The notes: generated from the sequence alone by a model not told the origin. DNA of 64,000 bases from JANJWP01 sp964482035 (GCA_964482035.1 CAYZVC010000004.1:145634-209633); one strand, 5' to 3'. Counted from the first letter of the stretch, positions 1 to 9,095 are shown. Numbers and translations: made by a program.

Positions 1-40
1 CTACCATTCCCGAACGCCCTTCGCAAAAAACGGCGAAGAA

Positions 41-68
41 AAACCCCGCGCCTTTCGGTGCGGGGTTT
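41..68 (-). terminator. Rho-independent terminator of the gene at 89-1222
   Basis: A 9-bp GC-rich stem (AAACCCCGC against GCGGGGTTT) closes a 10-nt loop. Read on the minus strand it is followed by a T run. It lies 20 nt past the TAG stop of the minus-strand gene. Confidence 0.85.
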
Positions 69-88
69 CGTTTGAATGACGACGGCTG

Positions 89-1222
89 CTATTTTTGCGC
101 GTCGAGTTCGATTGTCGAACGCTGCGACAATGCGAATTCACGGATCTTGCGGAGATATTCCGCGGTCTTATCCTTGTCCCACGCATGTACGTAGCGTTCC
201 GTTTTGGTAACGTCCTCCTTCTTGAAAAGAATGTCGAGCCGGGCCGCTTGGGGCACGTTTTGCACGCCGATGTGGACTACCCGCTTGCGCGGACCGATTT
301 CGACGACGCCGATTTCGGTAGTGACGTCGTACCAATCCGGGTATCCGGAATGGTAACCGCTGGGCTTCGTCGTAAACGAAACCTTTTGGTAGCCGGCCAG
401 AACGAACGCCTGTTTCAACGTATTCTTCCAATACCGGTTCTTCCGCCGTTTTTGGCAATCGCCGTGAACGAATTCCAGTTTGTGGAATTCGACCTGGTCG
501 CCCACCCGCAAAACGTGGCCTTTCGATTCCCCGTCCTTCAGCCGGTAATAGCCGCGGAGGTTGATTTCGAACGGCGGATTGTCGGGATCGGGCGAGTGGT
601 CGATTAGCCGGATGTTGCGGACGGCGTAGGTGGCTTCCATCGGAATGAACTTCGCGTCGGTGCGTCCTTCGAACCGCTTCCAAAGTTCGGAGAGCGGTTT
701 GCCGATTTCCGACTTTTTCGGACGGAATTCGACGACTTCGCTCTGCACGTGCATGCCGGCGATATCTTCGATTCTCCATGCCCGATTGCAGCAGGCGCAA
801 GGAATCGAAACCGGCGGAAGCCGTTTGCCCAGGGCGTAGCTTACCGAGACGTACGGATATTTTTCCGGATCGGATTCGTGGTCCTGCTTCCAGAACGCAA
901 GTTGGTCGAAGAATTCCTCCTTGCTGACGATCTTCCGATTGGGAAGCCTTTGCAGGAATTCTTCCGGTAAGGGATCCGAGCCGGAACTCGGACAGGCGTT
1001 GCCCTGGTAGTCAAGCCAAATCGTCCCGTCGAGCAGGTACCATTCGGACATGACCCGGGGAAACGTCTGCCCGGAAATTTCCTGGGCTTTTTCGAACACT
1101 TCCCGCCGCGCCGCGACGAGCGCCGCGAATTCGACGTACCCTTTGAGGGAGGCTTCGATGTTATGGGATTCGTCGTACCAGGGCCGAGCGCCCGATTGGT
1201 GGAAAACCGGATGGTCTGACAT
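89..1222 (-). CDS. Hypothetical protein with a C-x-C-C cluster
   Basis: This 377-residue soluble protein is not from a family I recognise. The ATG at 1222 was preferred to an upstream start because AGAAGG lies 6 nt before it. A cysteine cluster (PCACC) sits near residue 143, and a single Cys follows in a later VHGDC stretch, so metal binding is possible but unproven. There is no signal peptide or membrane segment. The stop is TAG. It has its own consensus promoter and terminator, so it is monocistronic. It lies just downstream of the VWA/kinase/phosphatase operon on the same strand, and that position is the only hint of a shared role. Confidence 0.75.
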   Translation of the reverse strand: MSDHPVFHQSGARPWYDESHNIEASLKGYVEFAALVAARREVFEKAQEISGQTFPRVMSEWYLLDGTIWLDYQGNACPSSGSDPLPEEFLQRLPNRKIVSKEEFFDQLAFWKQDHESDPEKYPYVSVSYALGKRLPPVSIPCACCNRAWRIEDIAGMHVQSEVVEFRPKKSEIGKPLSELWKRFEGRTDAKFIPMEATYAVRNIRLIDHSPDPDNPPFEINLRGYYRLKDGESKGHVLRVGDQVEFHKLEFVHGDCQKRRKNRYWKNTLKQAFVLAGYQKVSFTTKPSGYHSGYPDWYDVTTEIGVVEIGPRKRVVHIGVQNVPQAARLDILFKKEDVTKTERYVHAWDKDKTAEYLRKIREFALSQRSTIELDAQK

Positions 1223-1266
1223 GGGTTGCCTTCTTTCTTTTCGAGAATGTGAATGAACGTGCATGA

Positions 1267-1294
1267 ACTATAAATACCGCATGGAGATAGTCAA
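1267..1294 (-). promoter_or_regulatory. Sigma70-type promoter for the gene at 89-1222
   Basis: The minus strand reads TTGACT, a 16-nt spacer and TATAGT, about 45 nt before the ATG. It sits just after the terminator of the upstream VWA operon, so the two units are separated cleanly. Confidence 0.7.
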
Positions 1295-1295
1295 A

Positions 1296-1322
1296 TAAAA
1301 CCCCGCTCCTTTCGGTGCGGGG
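1296..1322 (-). terminator. Terminator of the VWA/kinase/phosphatase operon
   Basis: A CCCCGC/GCGGGG stem whose loop (CTTTCGGT) matches that of the terminator at 41-68. On the minus strand it is followed by TTTTATTTG. It lies about 75 nt after the TAG of the VWA gene. Confidence 0.8.
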
Positions 1323-1398
1323 AAATTTTCCGATCTTTCGCGATTCTTTCGAACGCTGGGATTCGGGGTTTTCGGGTTTTGTTTTTCGGTTCGCGAAA

Positions 1399-2184
1399 CT
1401 ACGAAGTGAAGCCGGAACCGGCCGCTTGGCTGAACGACCCAGCGCTTTGGGAAGCGCTGACCGCCGACTGCGAGAAGACCTGGAACGCCTTGCGGATTTC
1501 AGCCGGAGAGTCGCCCGGGGTGAGAATCCACTTGGCGTCCACGCCCATGTCGCCGAAGACCTTGCGGAAATCGGTACAGCCGTCGTCGATGCCCATGGCG
1601 GCCACGATGTGCGACTCGGTGAGGCGCATGTCGCGGACGACCTTGGCGACGTCGGCGGCCTTGTTACGGCGGGAATGCATGTCGGCGCCGTCGGAAACGA
1701 TGAGGCTGACCGACCGGCAACCGACGCCCGAGTCGAGGAACTCCTGGGTCTTGGCGATGACTCCCCCGAGCGCCACGACCGATTGGTCGTAGAGCGGGGT
1801 GCCGCCGGTGGCCCGGTAGTTTTGCGAATCGAGCACCGGAGCCTGGTCCAGCGGCACGAACGGGGTGAGGACGGTGCCATTCAGGTAACGGATGGAAACC
1901 AAGATGCCGTCGTTCTGCTTCGAAGAAGCGAGCGCCTGCATGACCAAATTGCATCCGTCCCGGACGGTCTGTTCGTTCCCCGACGCGTCGATGGAACCGG
2001 AGTCGTCGACGAGGAGCGTGACGAGCACGACCTCACTGGCCGAAACGTCGTCGACCGAGACGCCGAGACCGGCTTGGATTTGCGCCCCGAGATCGGGAGC
2101 GGTAAGCACGGCCACGGCGCCGGCGCCGATGGCACCGTCGGAAGCGGCGTTGCCGAAGAGGGAGTTTACGCTTTGGGAATTCAT
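1399..2184 (-). CDS. TerY-like von Willebrand factor A domain protein
   Basis: 261 residues. A VWA domain starts near residue 52. The MIDAS motif DDSGS is at 60-64, a TGGTPLYD segment supplies the usual MIDAS threonine, and a later SDGAD supplies the aspartate. About 50 Gly/Ala/Ser-rich residues precede the domain and a Ser/Gln-rich tail follows it. Known TerY proteins are cytosolic metal-dependent adaptors that work with a kinase and a PP2C phosphatase, and both are encoded upstream in this operon. AAGGAG lies 8 nt before the ATG and the stop is TAG. Oddity: the nicotinamidase-like gene upstream ends in UGA in the same frame, with no UAA or UAG over the 64 codons between that UGA and this ATG. 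Under code 25 the two would be one polypeptide. Confidence 0.85.
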   Translation of the reverse strand: MNSQSVNSLFGNAASDGAIGAGAVAVLTAPDLGAQIQAGLGVSVDDVSASEVVLVTLLVDDSGSIDASGNEQTVRDGCNLVMQALASSKQNDGILVSIRYLNGTVLTPFVPLDQAPVLDSQNYRATGGTPLYDQSVVALGGVIAKTQEFLDSGVGCRSVSLIVSDGADMHSRRNKAADVAKVVRDMRLTESHIVAAMGIDDGCTDFRKVFGDMGVDAKWILTPGDSPAEIRKAFQVFSQSAVSASQSAGSFSQAAGSGFTS

Positions 2185-2373
2185 GATGTTTCTCCTTGAT
2201 GGAATGGGTTTGGAACGTCCGGATCCGGAGCTTTCTTGCTCGCTCCAGTCCTCGGACGGAAAGCGGTTGGGCGGAACCGCAGCGACTTTAACTTCAGTTA
2301 GGAGCCAGGTCCGCCCAATCCTTTCCGTCCTGCGGAGTCGCTTGCGCGAAACTCCGGATTCGGACGTTTTGAA

Positions 2374-3417
2374 TCATTTCAGCCAGGAGAGCATCGGGGA
2401 GGTCGACTCCACGATGTTCATGCCGGCCGCGGCGTAACGGTCGAGGGCCGCTTCCGCCTGGGGAGTGAAATCGATGACCCCCGGAACGACCACGGCGGAG
2501 GTACAGTCCCGAAGGACGTACACCTTCTTCGCGAGTTCCGGATCCTTGGCTTGGATTTCGCCGAGGAGGTCGTCGATGGTGGATTTGACGCAGTGCGACG
2601 AGGCTTGGCCGGCGATGACGACGGCATCGTAGTCGAGCAGGGTTTTGACGAAGCGGGCGTTCTTCTGCCCGATAGCGCCCTTGCCGTCCCAGCGGCTTAC
2701 GACCTCCGGCCCGAGAACGGAATAGTTTTCGGTGAGGGGATTGCCCCCTTTCACCTCGACTTCGTTCTGCGAACCGCGTACGTAGGCGTGGAACATGCGG
2801 GCTTCCTGCACGACGCCGACGAGGGAGTGCCCCATCGAGCCGAGCACGCAGTGTTCGGGCCACACGTAGAGCAGGTATTTGCCGCCCTTCGCGAGTTCCG
2901 AAACGTAGTGCTCGGCCTGTTTCAAGAGCCAGCCGTAGTTGCCGCCCGAGAGCCAGGAAGCCATGGCCGGGTTCGTCCGGGCTTTCAGGCCGGTGGGCTG
3001 GCCGCCGCGGAGGATGTCGAGGTTGCCGTCGATCATGTCGTGCGGAAGGAGCTCGTTACCGTCCTGATCCACCCAGAAAGACGGGGTGAAAATCTGGAAC
3101 GGGAAGTGGGTGTCCATGGTCGGGATGACCGAGGTCAGGGCGCCCATTTCGCGGTAGACGAACTCGGCGATGCGGCGGCTGTCGTCGATGGCGCCGGTTC
3201 CCGAGCGGCCGCCCACGTAGAGCGTGCCCTGCGGGAAGCAGAAGTCGCGCTGCACGTCGATGAGCAGAAGCGCGACGCGTTTGCCGTCGAGGCCGGAAGC
3301 CTTGATCTTGCCGGAAGTGCGGAAATCCTGGGCCTGCTGCGCAAGAACGCGGAGGTTCGGATCGTATCCCCACTTGGCGGCGTTGGCGGGGTCGTAGAAT
3401 GAAGGCAGTTGTGCCAT
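2374..3417 (-). CDS. Nicotinamidase/isochorismatase-family hydrolase
   Basis: 347 residues, longer than the roughly 200 of PncA because of an N-terminal extension and internal insertions. The catalytic Asp is D54 in LLIDVQRDF, WPEHC at 186-190 matches the nicotinamidase WPxHC segment, and the nucleophile is C276 in SSHCVKST. The probable reaction is hydrolysis of nicotinamide or a related amide, but the substrate is not proven. It sits between the kinase and VWA genes of a TerY-P-like operon whose upstream region shares a palindrome with the pncA operon at 29 kb. The RBS is the same as that of the VWA gene (AAGGAGAAACATC). The stop is UGA, although UGA is read as Gly elsewhere in the window. 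Confidence 0.85.
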   Translation of the reverse strand: MAQLPSFYDPANAAKWGYDPNLRVLAQQAQDFRTSGKIKASGLDGKRVALLLIDVQRDFCFPQGTLYVGGRSGTGAIDDSRRIAEFVYREMGALTSVIPTMDTHFPFQIFTPSFWVDQDGNELLPHDMIDGNLDILRGGQPTGLKARTNPAMASWLSGGNYGWLLKQAEHYVSELAKGGKYLLYVWPEHCVLGSMGHSLVGVVQEARMFHAYVRGSQNEVEVKGGNPLTENYSVLGPEVVSRWDGKGAIGQKNARFVKTLLDYDAVVIAGQASSHCVKSTIDDLLGEIQAKDPELAKKVYVLRDCTSAVVVPGVIDFTPQAEAALDRYAAAGMNIVESTSPMLSWLK

Positions 3418-3441
3418 GATGTTTCTCCTTGGTGGTTTGGG

Positions 3442-5328
3442 TTACTTGGCGCGGATGCGCCAGATGCGTGAAGCGGATACGGCATAAATTCCGTCGTTCC
3501 CGAAAAGCAGTTTCGTTTCGGAATCGACGAACCGGGAGGTGTCGGCGAAAACTTTCGTCGCCGCCATCCCCTGCCCCGAAACCTCGGTACGGACGATGCC
3601 GTCGTCGGTGGGGGAAAAGAGCTGCTTGCCCGCGGCGCATTTGCCGCGGATGGTCCCGAGCCATGAACCGTCGCCGGATTCGGCTTCGGCGGTGGCGACG
3701 AGCACGCCCGATTTTTCGAACATGACCGCGCGGTTGACGCGGCGGCCCGATACGTCGAGCGACGCGAGGAACCAGCAGTGCGTTTCGGAAAACGCGACCG
3801 TCGCGTCCAATAGCGATCCGGACATGGCAGGGAGCTTCGCTTCGTTTCCGAGCGATCGGATTTCCGGGTCGAAGACGAACGCCCGAGAGAGCGTTCCGGC
3901 CCGGTAAAACCCGAATCCCATGCGGTCCGAAACCCAGAAAAGGGTTTGTCCCGGAAGGACTTCCCCGAAGGTTTCGCCGTATTCCATTCCGAGCCCGTCG
4001 TCGCCGAAGCGCTTCAGGAACCCGTCTTGAGATACGAACACGTGGCGCGAGTTGCCGTCGACGCTCGAAACCTTGTTCTGGAACGAATCGCAAGCGATGC
4101 GGTCGGCCTTGCCGTCTTCCGACAGCGCGACCGCCGCCCCCGCTTTCGCGAGGACGGTCTTCTTGCCCGAAATCCGTACGCGGAGCGTTGGGTCCACGTC
4201 TCCCGACACGACCTTTTCGCCCGTTTCCCGGTAATACCCGTCGCCCTGGTGGACGACGTATTTCACCCGGCCGTTCTGGACGGTGGCGTAGATGATCCGG
4301 CCGGAGGTGTCGAGAACCTTGAGGGCTTCGACCTTGGCCGTCACGACTTCCTTGGTCATCGATGGGGTGGCCGGAGCGCAGTCGGGACATGCCGCGCGGG
4401 CATGGACCTTTCCGCAGACCGGACACTTCGAAAACCGGATGCCCGATACGAGCGACGCCGGGAACTCCCCTCTCCGGTCGCGGACGAAGATTTCTTCGAA
4501 CGCGTGGAGGAGGTCGTCCGGTAAGACGGAATAGTGGCGGGCTGGTCGCGGATAGCGGACTTCGGAATCGAAGACCGTCACCCGTTTCCGCATCCGTTCC
4601 CAATCCTTGAGCTTGGGTTTCGATCCGCCGGGGGCGTGGACGCCGCCGTACGGGCCGACGAACAAAAGCGATTGTATCAGCATGACCGCGTAGGCGTACC
4701 AATCCGAGTTTTCGTCGTGCGGCGTCGCGAGTTGGATTGATGGAGTGTTTTTATCACACTTAATCGGGTCCACGAAGCGCGCGGTAAAGACTCGGGTGAG
4801 GTAGCTTCCGAACTGCATGCTGTCGGCGTCGATGAGGAACGGCTCGAACTTGTGGGTCACGAGCACGTTCAGGTCGTTGAAGTCGCCGATGACCGCACCG
4901 GCGTTATGGACGCCGGATACCGCGAGACGGAGGCGTTCGAAGAGACGGACGACGTCCGAATCCCCGATGGCGTTCTTTTCGCGGTACGAACGTTCCGAAA
5001 ACCGGAGCAGGGCCTCGGCGTTCGGTACGAGCGGCATGGCGTAGCCGACGACCTTCTTCGTCTTGGCGTCGAGCGCGAGCGAGGCCGGAACGACGACGCT
5101 CCCGGGCATTCCTTTGGGGAACGCCGCAAGTTTGATCTGGTGTTCGGCGATGCGGGCGCGGGCCGCTTCGATTTCCGTAGGGTTGTTTTCGTAGTCGGGA
5201 TGGTCGGGGGTTTTGAAAATTTTCACCGCCCGCCCGGACCCGATACCGTATACGTCGGCTTCCCCACCCTTGCCCACGGTTTTCGCGGGGTTCAGGCGGA
5301 GAAGTTTTCCGTCGAGCAGGATTTCCAT
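3442..5328 (-). CDS. TerY-P-type protein kinase with zinc ribbon and C-terminal repeat region
   Basis: 628 residues. The kinase domain covers about 1-290: glycine loop GKGGEAD at 19-25, ATP-anchoring lysine K36 (AVKIF), catalytic loop GDFNDLN with D149, and a DFG-equivalent IDAD with D167/D169. The usual HRD is replaced by IGD, as in divergent bacterial kinases. A zinc ribbon follows (C302, C305, C314, C317). About 300 further residues are strand-rich and may form a propeller-like sensor. In Ter-type stress systems a kinase with such a ribbon, a PP2C phosphatase and TerY form a conserved triad. It is preceded by the PP2C gene and followed by the nicotinamidase-like gene. AAAGGAG precedes the ATG and the stop is TAA. 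Confidence 0.87.
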   Translation of the reverse strand: MEILLDGKLLRLNPAKTVGKGGEADVYGIGSGRAVKIFKTPDHPDYENNPTEIEAARARIAEHQIKLAAFPKGMPGSVVVPASLALDAKTKKVVGYAMPLVPNAEALLRFSERSYREKNAIGDSDVVRLFERLRLAVSGVHNAGAVIGDFNDLNVLVTHKFEPFLIDADSMQFGSYLTRVFTARFVDPIKCDKNTPSIQLATPHDENSDWYAYAVMLIQSLLFVGPYGGVHAPGGSKPKLKDWERMRKRVTVFDSEVRYPRPARHYSVLPDDLLHAFEEIFVRDRRGEFPASLVSGIRFSKCPVCGKVHARAACPDCAPATPSMTKEVVTAKVEALKVLDTSGRIIYATVQNGRVKYVVHQGDGYYRETGEKVVSGDVDPTLRVRISGKKTVLAKAGAAVALSEDGKADRIACDSFQNKVSSVDGNSRHVFVSQDGFLKRFGDDGLGMEYGETFGEVLPGQTLFWVSDRMGFGFYRAGTLSRAFVFDPEIRSLGNEAKLPAMSGSLLDATVAFSETHCWFLASLDVSGRRVNRAVMFEKSGVLVATAEAESGDGSWLGTIRGKCAAGKQLFSPTDDGIVRTEVSGQGMAATKVFADTSRFVDSETKLLFGNDGIYAVSASRIWRIRAK

Positions 5329-5405
5329 GTCGTTTCTCCTTTGTCGTCCTTCCTCGTTATTGGGAATGAACGGCGGTTTGGCGGGCCTTGCGGCTTAAAG
5401 AAATT

Positions 5406-6185
5406 TTAATCCGGTGGGGCGACGTTCCTCCTCGCGATGGCGAGGGTCGTATCGTCCTTCAGCGGACCGGGGATGAGCAGACCGTTCATGATCCTTTCGC
5501 GGTTCATGACGGCGAGCCGCCGGCGAAGCGCGTCGGGATTTTGAAAAACGGCGTCGGTCGAAAGCCATTCCCCAAGGGTTTGGGGATAGTCGGCGAAGTA
5601 GTCGGTTCCGTCGGTGGCGACGGCGACCGATTCGACGTCCTCCGTAGCGAATTCGACCGTACCGATTTCGAGCCCAGGATTCATCCGGAGCGTCCGGTAG
5701 GCGAAGTACGGCGGCGCGTTGTTCGGAAAGGGACCGAGATTGGTCACGTTCCCGTTCACCGCGTAACTGCCGTCGCCGCAGTGGAAAACCGTGGTTTTCG
5801 TGGGAGTAATCACGAATCCGACGAAGGAAAACAGGAAGAATTCCTCCACCGTCTTCGCAGTCCTTCCACCCATGGCTTCCGCCAGGTTGGCGATCCAAGC
5901 GTCAAGACGGCAGGATATGAGGCACCAGGGGATGACCGGTTCGAAAAGCGGGAGTTCGCGGATGAGGGAATCGGCGATTTCTTTGGCGAGGAGCCGGACG
6001 CCGATTTTGGCGCCCACTTCGCTCGATTCGCCGGATCCGCAGCCGTCAGCAACGATCCCGATGGTGAAAAATTCCTCTTGGCACAGGAAATAGGCATCCT
6101 GATCGTTTTTCCAAAAGGGCTTCCCCACTTGGGTGTGGTCGCTTCCGGGAACGGAGGCTCCCGCGGTTTGGAATAGGTTTCGCAT
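5406..6185 (-). CDS. PP2C-family Ser/Thr protein phosphatase
   Basis: 259 residues, a single PP2C domain. Visible metal-binding and family motifs are NDQDAY (27-32), VADGCGSG (45-52), a central HCGDGSY, VATDGTD, and DDTTLAI near the C-terminus. It probably reverses phosphorylation by the kinase encoded directly downstream. It is the first gene of the minus-strand operon, with AAGGAGG before the ATG and a TAA stop. Two copies of a 13-bp palindrome lie 40-125 nt upstream, so the operon looks regulated as a unit. Confidence 0.9.
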   Translation of the reverse strand: MRNLFQTAGASVPGSDHTQVGKPFWKNDQDAYFLCQEEFFTIGIVADGCGSGESSEVGAKIGVRLLAKEIADSLIRELPLFEPVIPWCLISCRLDAWIANLAEAMGGRTAKTVEEFFLFSFVGFVITPTKTTVFHCGDGSYAVNGNVTNLGPFPNNAPPYFAYRTLRMNPGLEIGTVEFATEDVESVAVATDGTDYFADYPQTLGEWLSTDAVFQNPDALRRRLAVMNRERIMNGLLIPGPLKDDTTLAIARRNVAPPD

Positions 6186-6227
6186 GAAAGCCTCCTTATG
6201 GTAGTTTCGCGAATGTTAATGAACGAA

Positions 6228-6240
6228 TGTATTAGTAACA
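6228..6240. promoter_or_regulatory. Operator-like palindrome, copy 1 (TerY-P operon)
   Basis: TGTATTAGTAACA followed by CTT. It matches the three other copies at 6295, 29391 and 29486 (consensus TGTAyTwrwwACA then CT). It lies 43 nt upstream of the PP2C start codon, where a repressor would cover the promoter or transcription start. Confidence 0.6.
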
Positions 6241-6294
6241 CTTGTTTGAATACAAATCGGACGTGTGAATATTTGTCCGTGCCGTTCTATTAAA

Positions 6295-6307
6295 TGTACT
6301 TAATACA
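6295..6307. promoter_or_regulatory. Operator-like palindrome, copy 2 (TerY-P operon)
   Basis: TGTACTTAATACA followed by CT. It is identical over the 13 bp to the copy at 29486-29498 upstream of pncA. The two copies here are 67 bp apart. Confidence 0.6.
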
Positions 6308-6383
6308 CTCGTAAATGTATACGGAAGGATTCGGATGTCAAAACGAATATGCGAAATCCCCTCTTCCGCCGCTTCGTGGAGAC

Positions 6384-6416
6384 AAAAAAAATCCCGCCGC
6401 ACGAATGCGACGGGAT
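6384..6416 (-). terminator. Terminator of the spermidine synthase operon
   Basis: A stem with ATCCCGCCGC on one side and a near-complement GCGACGGGAT on the other, followed by seven T on the minus strand. It begins about 10 nt after the UGA of the spermidine synthase gene, which argues that this UGA was built to be a stop. Confidence 0.85.
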
Positions 6417-6428
6417 TCCGATCCTGGG

Positions 6429-8150
6429 TCAATCGATCTGCCATCCGTCCGAGTAGAGACTCAGAAGTACCGGATGCATTCTCGTATTGATTTCCCAGCG
6501 GGAAGTTTTGAGCGCGTCCTTATCGAACGCCAGGCTCGCCGCCACCGTTTCCGGGGTAATCGAACGAGTCGGCACCGTCACCGCGAGATTTCGCAGGTCG
6601 GGAGCGCTTCTTTTGTCTTTGTTCCAGGCCATCACCCACCCCCAATCCCCGAAACTCGGGATATTGGCATGGTATGGGAGCGTACCCCATCCCGCGGCCT
6701 CCATGGTTCGGAGGATGCAGAGGTACGCCTCCTTCGCATGGAAGGGAGAGGTAGCCTGAACCACGAACAACCCGTTTTCGGAAAGGAGGCTTCTGACCCC
6801 GCGGTAGAACTCACGCGAATACAGTTTGGCGAGTTCTACCGAATTGGGGTCGGGCAAATCGCTCACGATGACGTCCCACGGACCTTTTCCGGCCATTTCG
6901 CGAACGAAGCGGTCGGCGTCCATGGTCACTACCGTCACGTCGGCGTACGGTTCTTTCTCGGCGCGCACCTTCTTCGACCGTTTTTTACGGTCGGAGGCGG
7001 CGCGCACCGTGTCGGAAACAAAGAGCGTGCGGGTGCCCGATTCGATGACCGGAGCGGCCGTAGCACGTACGCGGGCATCGGAAAACGAGCCGCCGTTGAG
7101 CTTGGAAAGCGTCGGATCTTCGCGGGCGATGCGGATCATTTCTGGATCCAAGTCGACCAGCGTAATCTCTTTGACGCCCGGGTGTTTGAGAAGTTCGCGG
7201 ACCGCCATCCCGTCCCCTCCGCCCAGTACCAGCACCCTTTCGGGATTCGGATGGGCCAGGATGGCGGGATGGATGAGAAGCTCGTGGTAGCGGGCTTCGT
7301 CCACGCTCGAGAACTGCAGGTTGCCGTTGAGGTAGAGGCGGACGTCGTCCAGTTTCGAGTTGCGCGTGACCACGATGCGTTGGTACTTGGTGGTTTCGGC
7401 GCTCACGACCGGATCGGCGTACATCTTCTGCTCGAAGGCGGCGTTCCATTCGCGGTTTTGGGTAAAACCGAAAACGATCAGCGCCGTCGCGGCGACCATG
7501 GCGATTTGCGGAATCCTCGGCCGTTTCACCCACCCCGATTTCTCGAAATAGGCGTACGTGATGACCGCGACGAAGAGGTTGCAGCCGGAAACGAGGAAAC
7601 TCGTCTCGGTGAGCGGCAGCTCCTTCACCAGGTATTTGCTCCAAAGCAGCGCGGCGACGAAGGCTCCGAGGTAATCGAGGCCGTACACCGTCGCGATGTT
7701 GACTTTGAGGCTTTCCGAGAACTGCTGGTTCAGCCGGATCACGATGGGAATTTCGAACCCCACCAGAAAGCCGATGCCCACGATGAGCGCGTACTGCACG
7801 AGGGAGAAATGGTCTTCCAGGTGCGCGAACGCACCGTACACGAGCGTCGGGGCGAACGAACCGAGAAGCGCGAGAGCCACTTCGATGAGAATGAACTTCT
7901 CGACGAGGCCTTCGTCGGAAACGGTCTTTTGCATCCAGCTTCCCGCACCCATGGCGAGCAGCATGGTAGCGATGACCATGGAAAACTGCTCGACCGAATT
8001 CCCGAGCACGTAGGTCGAAACCGTCGCGAGGACGTATTCGTTGACGAGCCCGGCCGCACCGGTGAAAAACATGGTGACGGCCAAGAGGAAAGTAGCGGTC
8101 TTGGGATTCGCCCGGCATTCGATTGCCGGAGCGGTAGCGGAAAGCTGCAT
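6429..8150 (-). CDS. Spermidine synthase with N-terminal membrane domain
   Basis: 573 residues. The N-terminal 220 or so hold about seven hydrophobic segments. The C-terminal half is a spermidine-synthase fold: a YQRIVV entry strand, QFSSVDEARYHE, the nucleotide-binding VLGGGDGMAVRE, and VSDLPDPNS. The expected reaction is aminopropyl transfer from decarboxylated S-adenosylmethionine to a polyamine, and speD at the head of the region would supply that donor. The membrane fusion suggests polyamine or a related product is handled at the membrane. It is last in the operon, after a DUF350 protein. AAAGGAG precedes the ATG. The stop is UGA right before a terminator; reading it as Gly would add about 35 residues through the hairpin. 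Confidence 0.88.
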   Translation of the reverse strand: MQLSATAPAIECRANPKTATFLLAVTMFFTGAAGLVNEYVLATVSTYVLGNSVEQFSMVIATMLLAMGAGSWMQKTVSDEGLVEKFILIEVALALLGSFAPTLVYGAFAHLEDHFSLVQYALIVGIGFLVGFEIPIVIRLNQQFSESLKVNIATVYGLDYLGAFVAALLWSKYLVKELPLTETSFLVSGCNLFVAVITYAYFEKSGWVKRPRIPQIAMVAATALIVFGFTQNREWNAAFEQKMYADPVVSAETTKYQRIVVTRNSKLDDVRLYLNGNLQFSSVDEARYHELLIHPAILAHPNPERVLVLGGGDGMAVRELLKHPGVKEITLVDLDPEMIRIAREDPTLSKLNGGSFSDARVRATAAPVIESGTRTLFVSDTVRAASDRKKRSKKVRAEKEPYADVTVVTMDADRFVREMAGKGPWDVIVSDLPDPNSVELAKLYSREFYRGVRSLLSENGLFVVQATSPFHAKEAYLCILRTMEAAGWGTLPYHANIPSFGDWGWVMAWNKDKRSAPDLRNLAVTVPTRSITPETVAASLAFDKDALKTSRWEINTRMHPVLLSLYSDGWQID

Positions 8151-8181
8151 GGAAAAACTCCTTTCGTATTCCGGGACCCCC

Positions 8182-8206
8182 GGGACCGTCCGCGATGGAC
8201 GGTCCC
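8182..8206. other. Intercistronic hairpin
   Basis: A perfect 10-bp stem (GGGACCGTCC/GGACGGTCCC) with a short loop, between the DUF350 and spermidine synthase genes. There is no T run, so it is more likely an mRNA-stability or processing element than a terminator. Confidence 0.6.
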
Positions 8207-8219
8207 GAAGCCCGGAGCG

Positions 8220-9095
8220 TTACGGAACGACCATGCCGACCGCGAGGGCCAGAATGATCTTGAAGGTCGCGGTAAAGAGCGAGAACGCCGCGTTGTTGCG
8301 GAAAATCTCGTCACCGTACCGCTGACGTGCGTTGCCGAAGAACAGCCTCGGAACGAAGACCGTCACCGAGAAGAGCACCGCCATCCCCACCGCGTAGGAC
8401 GCGGCGAAAGAAAGCAGGTCTTCCGTCCAGCCGACGAACGGCCCGGAAATGGCGTTGCGGAGGGTGATGCCCGTAGCGATGAGCATGCCGCCCAAGCTGA
8501 TGCCGGCGGCGAGATTGCCGACCGACTTTATCGGGCTCCGTTCGCTCGAAAGTCCCAAGAACCAGGAACTCTGGATGCCGGAAACCTTCATGAAGAGCTT
8601 CGCGGACGCGATGAGCGCCGCTTGGCCCAAAACGAAGAAGACCACCGGAGCGAACCAGGGGCTCTCGCCATTGGTCGAGAAGGATGCCGCGGTAATGAAA
8701 CCGGTAGCGATGGCCGCCGAAGCGTCCACCACCGCGACCGAGACGTTGCCCCGTTCGCGGATTTCGGCATTGTCGTCGACCTCGTCCGTGATGATTTTGT
8801 CATTCACGACCGACGCGATGAAAACGAACGCCGACGCTATCGCCCCGTAGAGCAGGATTTCTCCCGCCGTTACGAGGAAGCCCGCCGCGTGCACGTGTTC
8901 GATGGCCGTGAGCATGGCCATCGCGCAGCCGAACGAATACCCCAGCCTCTGGATGGAGACCGCCACGTTGCCCGAGAGAATCGGCCCCGGAGGACCGTAC
9001 GCCCGGCTGAACGCGACGTTCGCCAGATAGAGGACGAGGAGCATTTCGCCCGAAAAGAACAAAAACTGCAGGTATTCGAAGACGTTGATCTTCAT
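8220..9095 (-). CDS. DUF350-family inner-membrane protein
   Basis: 291 residues with roughly eight hydrophobic segments arranged as two similar halves, as in DUF350 (YjfL-like) proteins. The loop DDNAEIRERGNVSVAVVDAS between them resembles the family's charged and small-residue signature. The ATG at 9095 was chosen because AAAGGGG lies 8 nt before it. Function is unknown in the family. It recurs in bacteria beside DUF4178 proteins and polyamine enzymes, as here. It starts 19 nt after the lipoprotein gene and ends with TAA, so it is cotranscribed. The family call rests on hydrophobicity and the central motif. Confidence 0.7.
   Translation of the reverse strand: MKINVFEYLQFLFFSGEMLLVLYLANVAFSRAYGPPGPILSGNVAVSIQRLGYSFGCAMAMLTAIEHVHAAGFLVTAGEILLYGAIASAFVFIASVVNDKIITDEVDDNAEIRERGNVSVAVVDASAAIATGFITAASFSTNGESPWFAPVVFFVLGQAALIASAKLFMKVSGIQSSWFLGLSSERSPIKSVGNLAAGISLGGMLIATGITLRNAISGPFVGWTEDLLSFAASYAVGMAVLFSVTVFVPRLFFGNARQRYGDEIFRNNAAFSLFTATFKIILALAVGMVVP

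Noticed and set aside
2374..2376. Sequencing error creating the UGA stop of the nicotinamidase-like gene
   Set aside because: Five other genes in the same block also end in UGA with properly placed following starts or terminators, so a single error does not explain the pattern.
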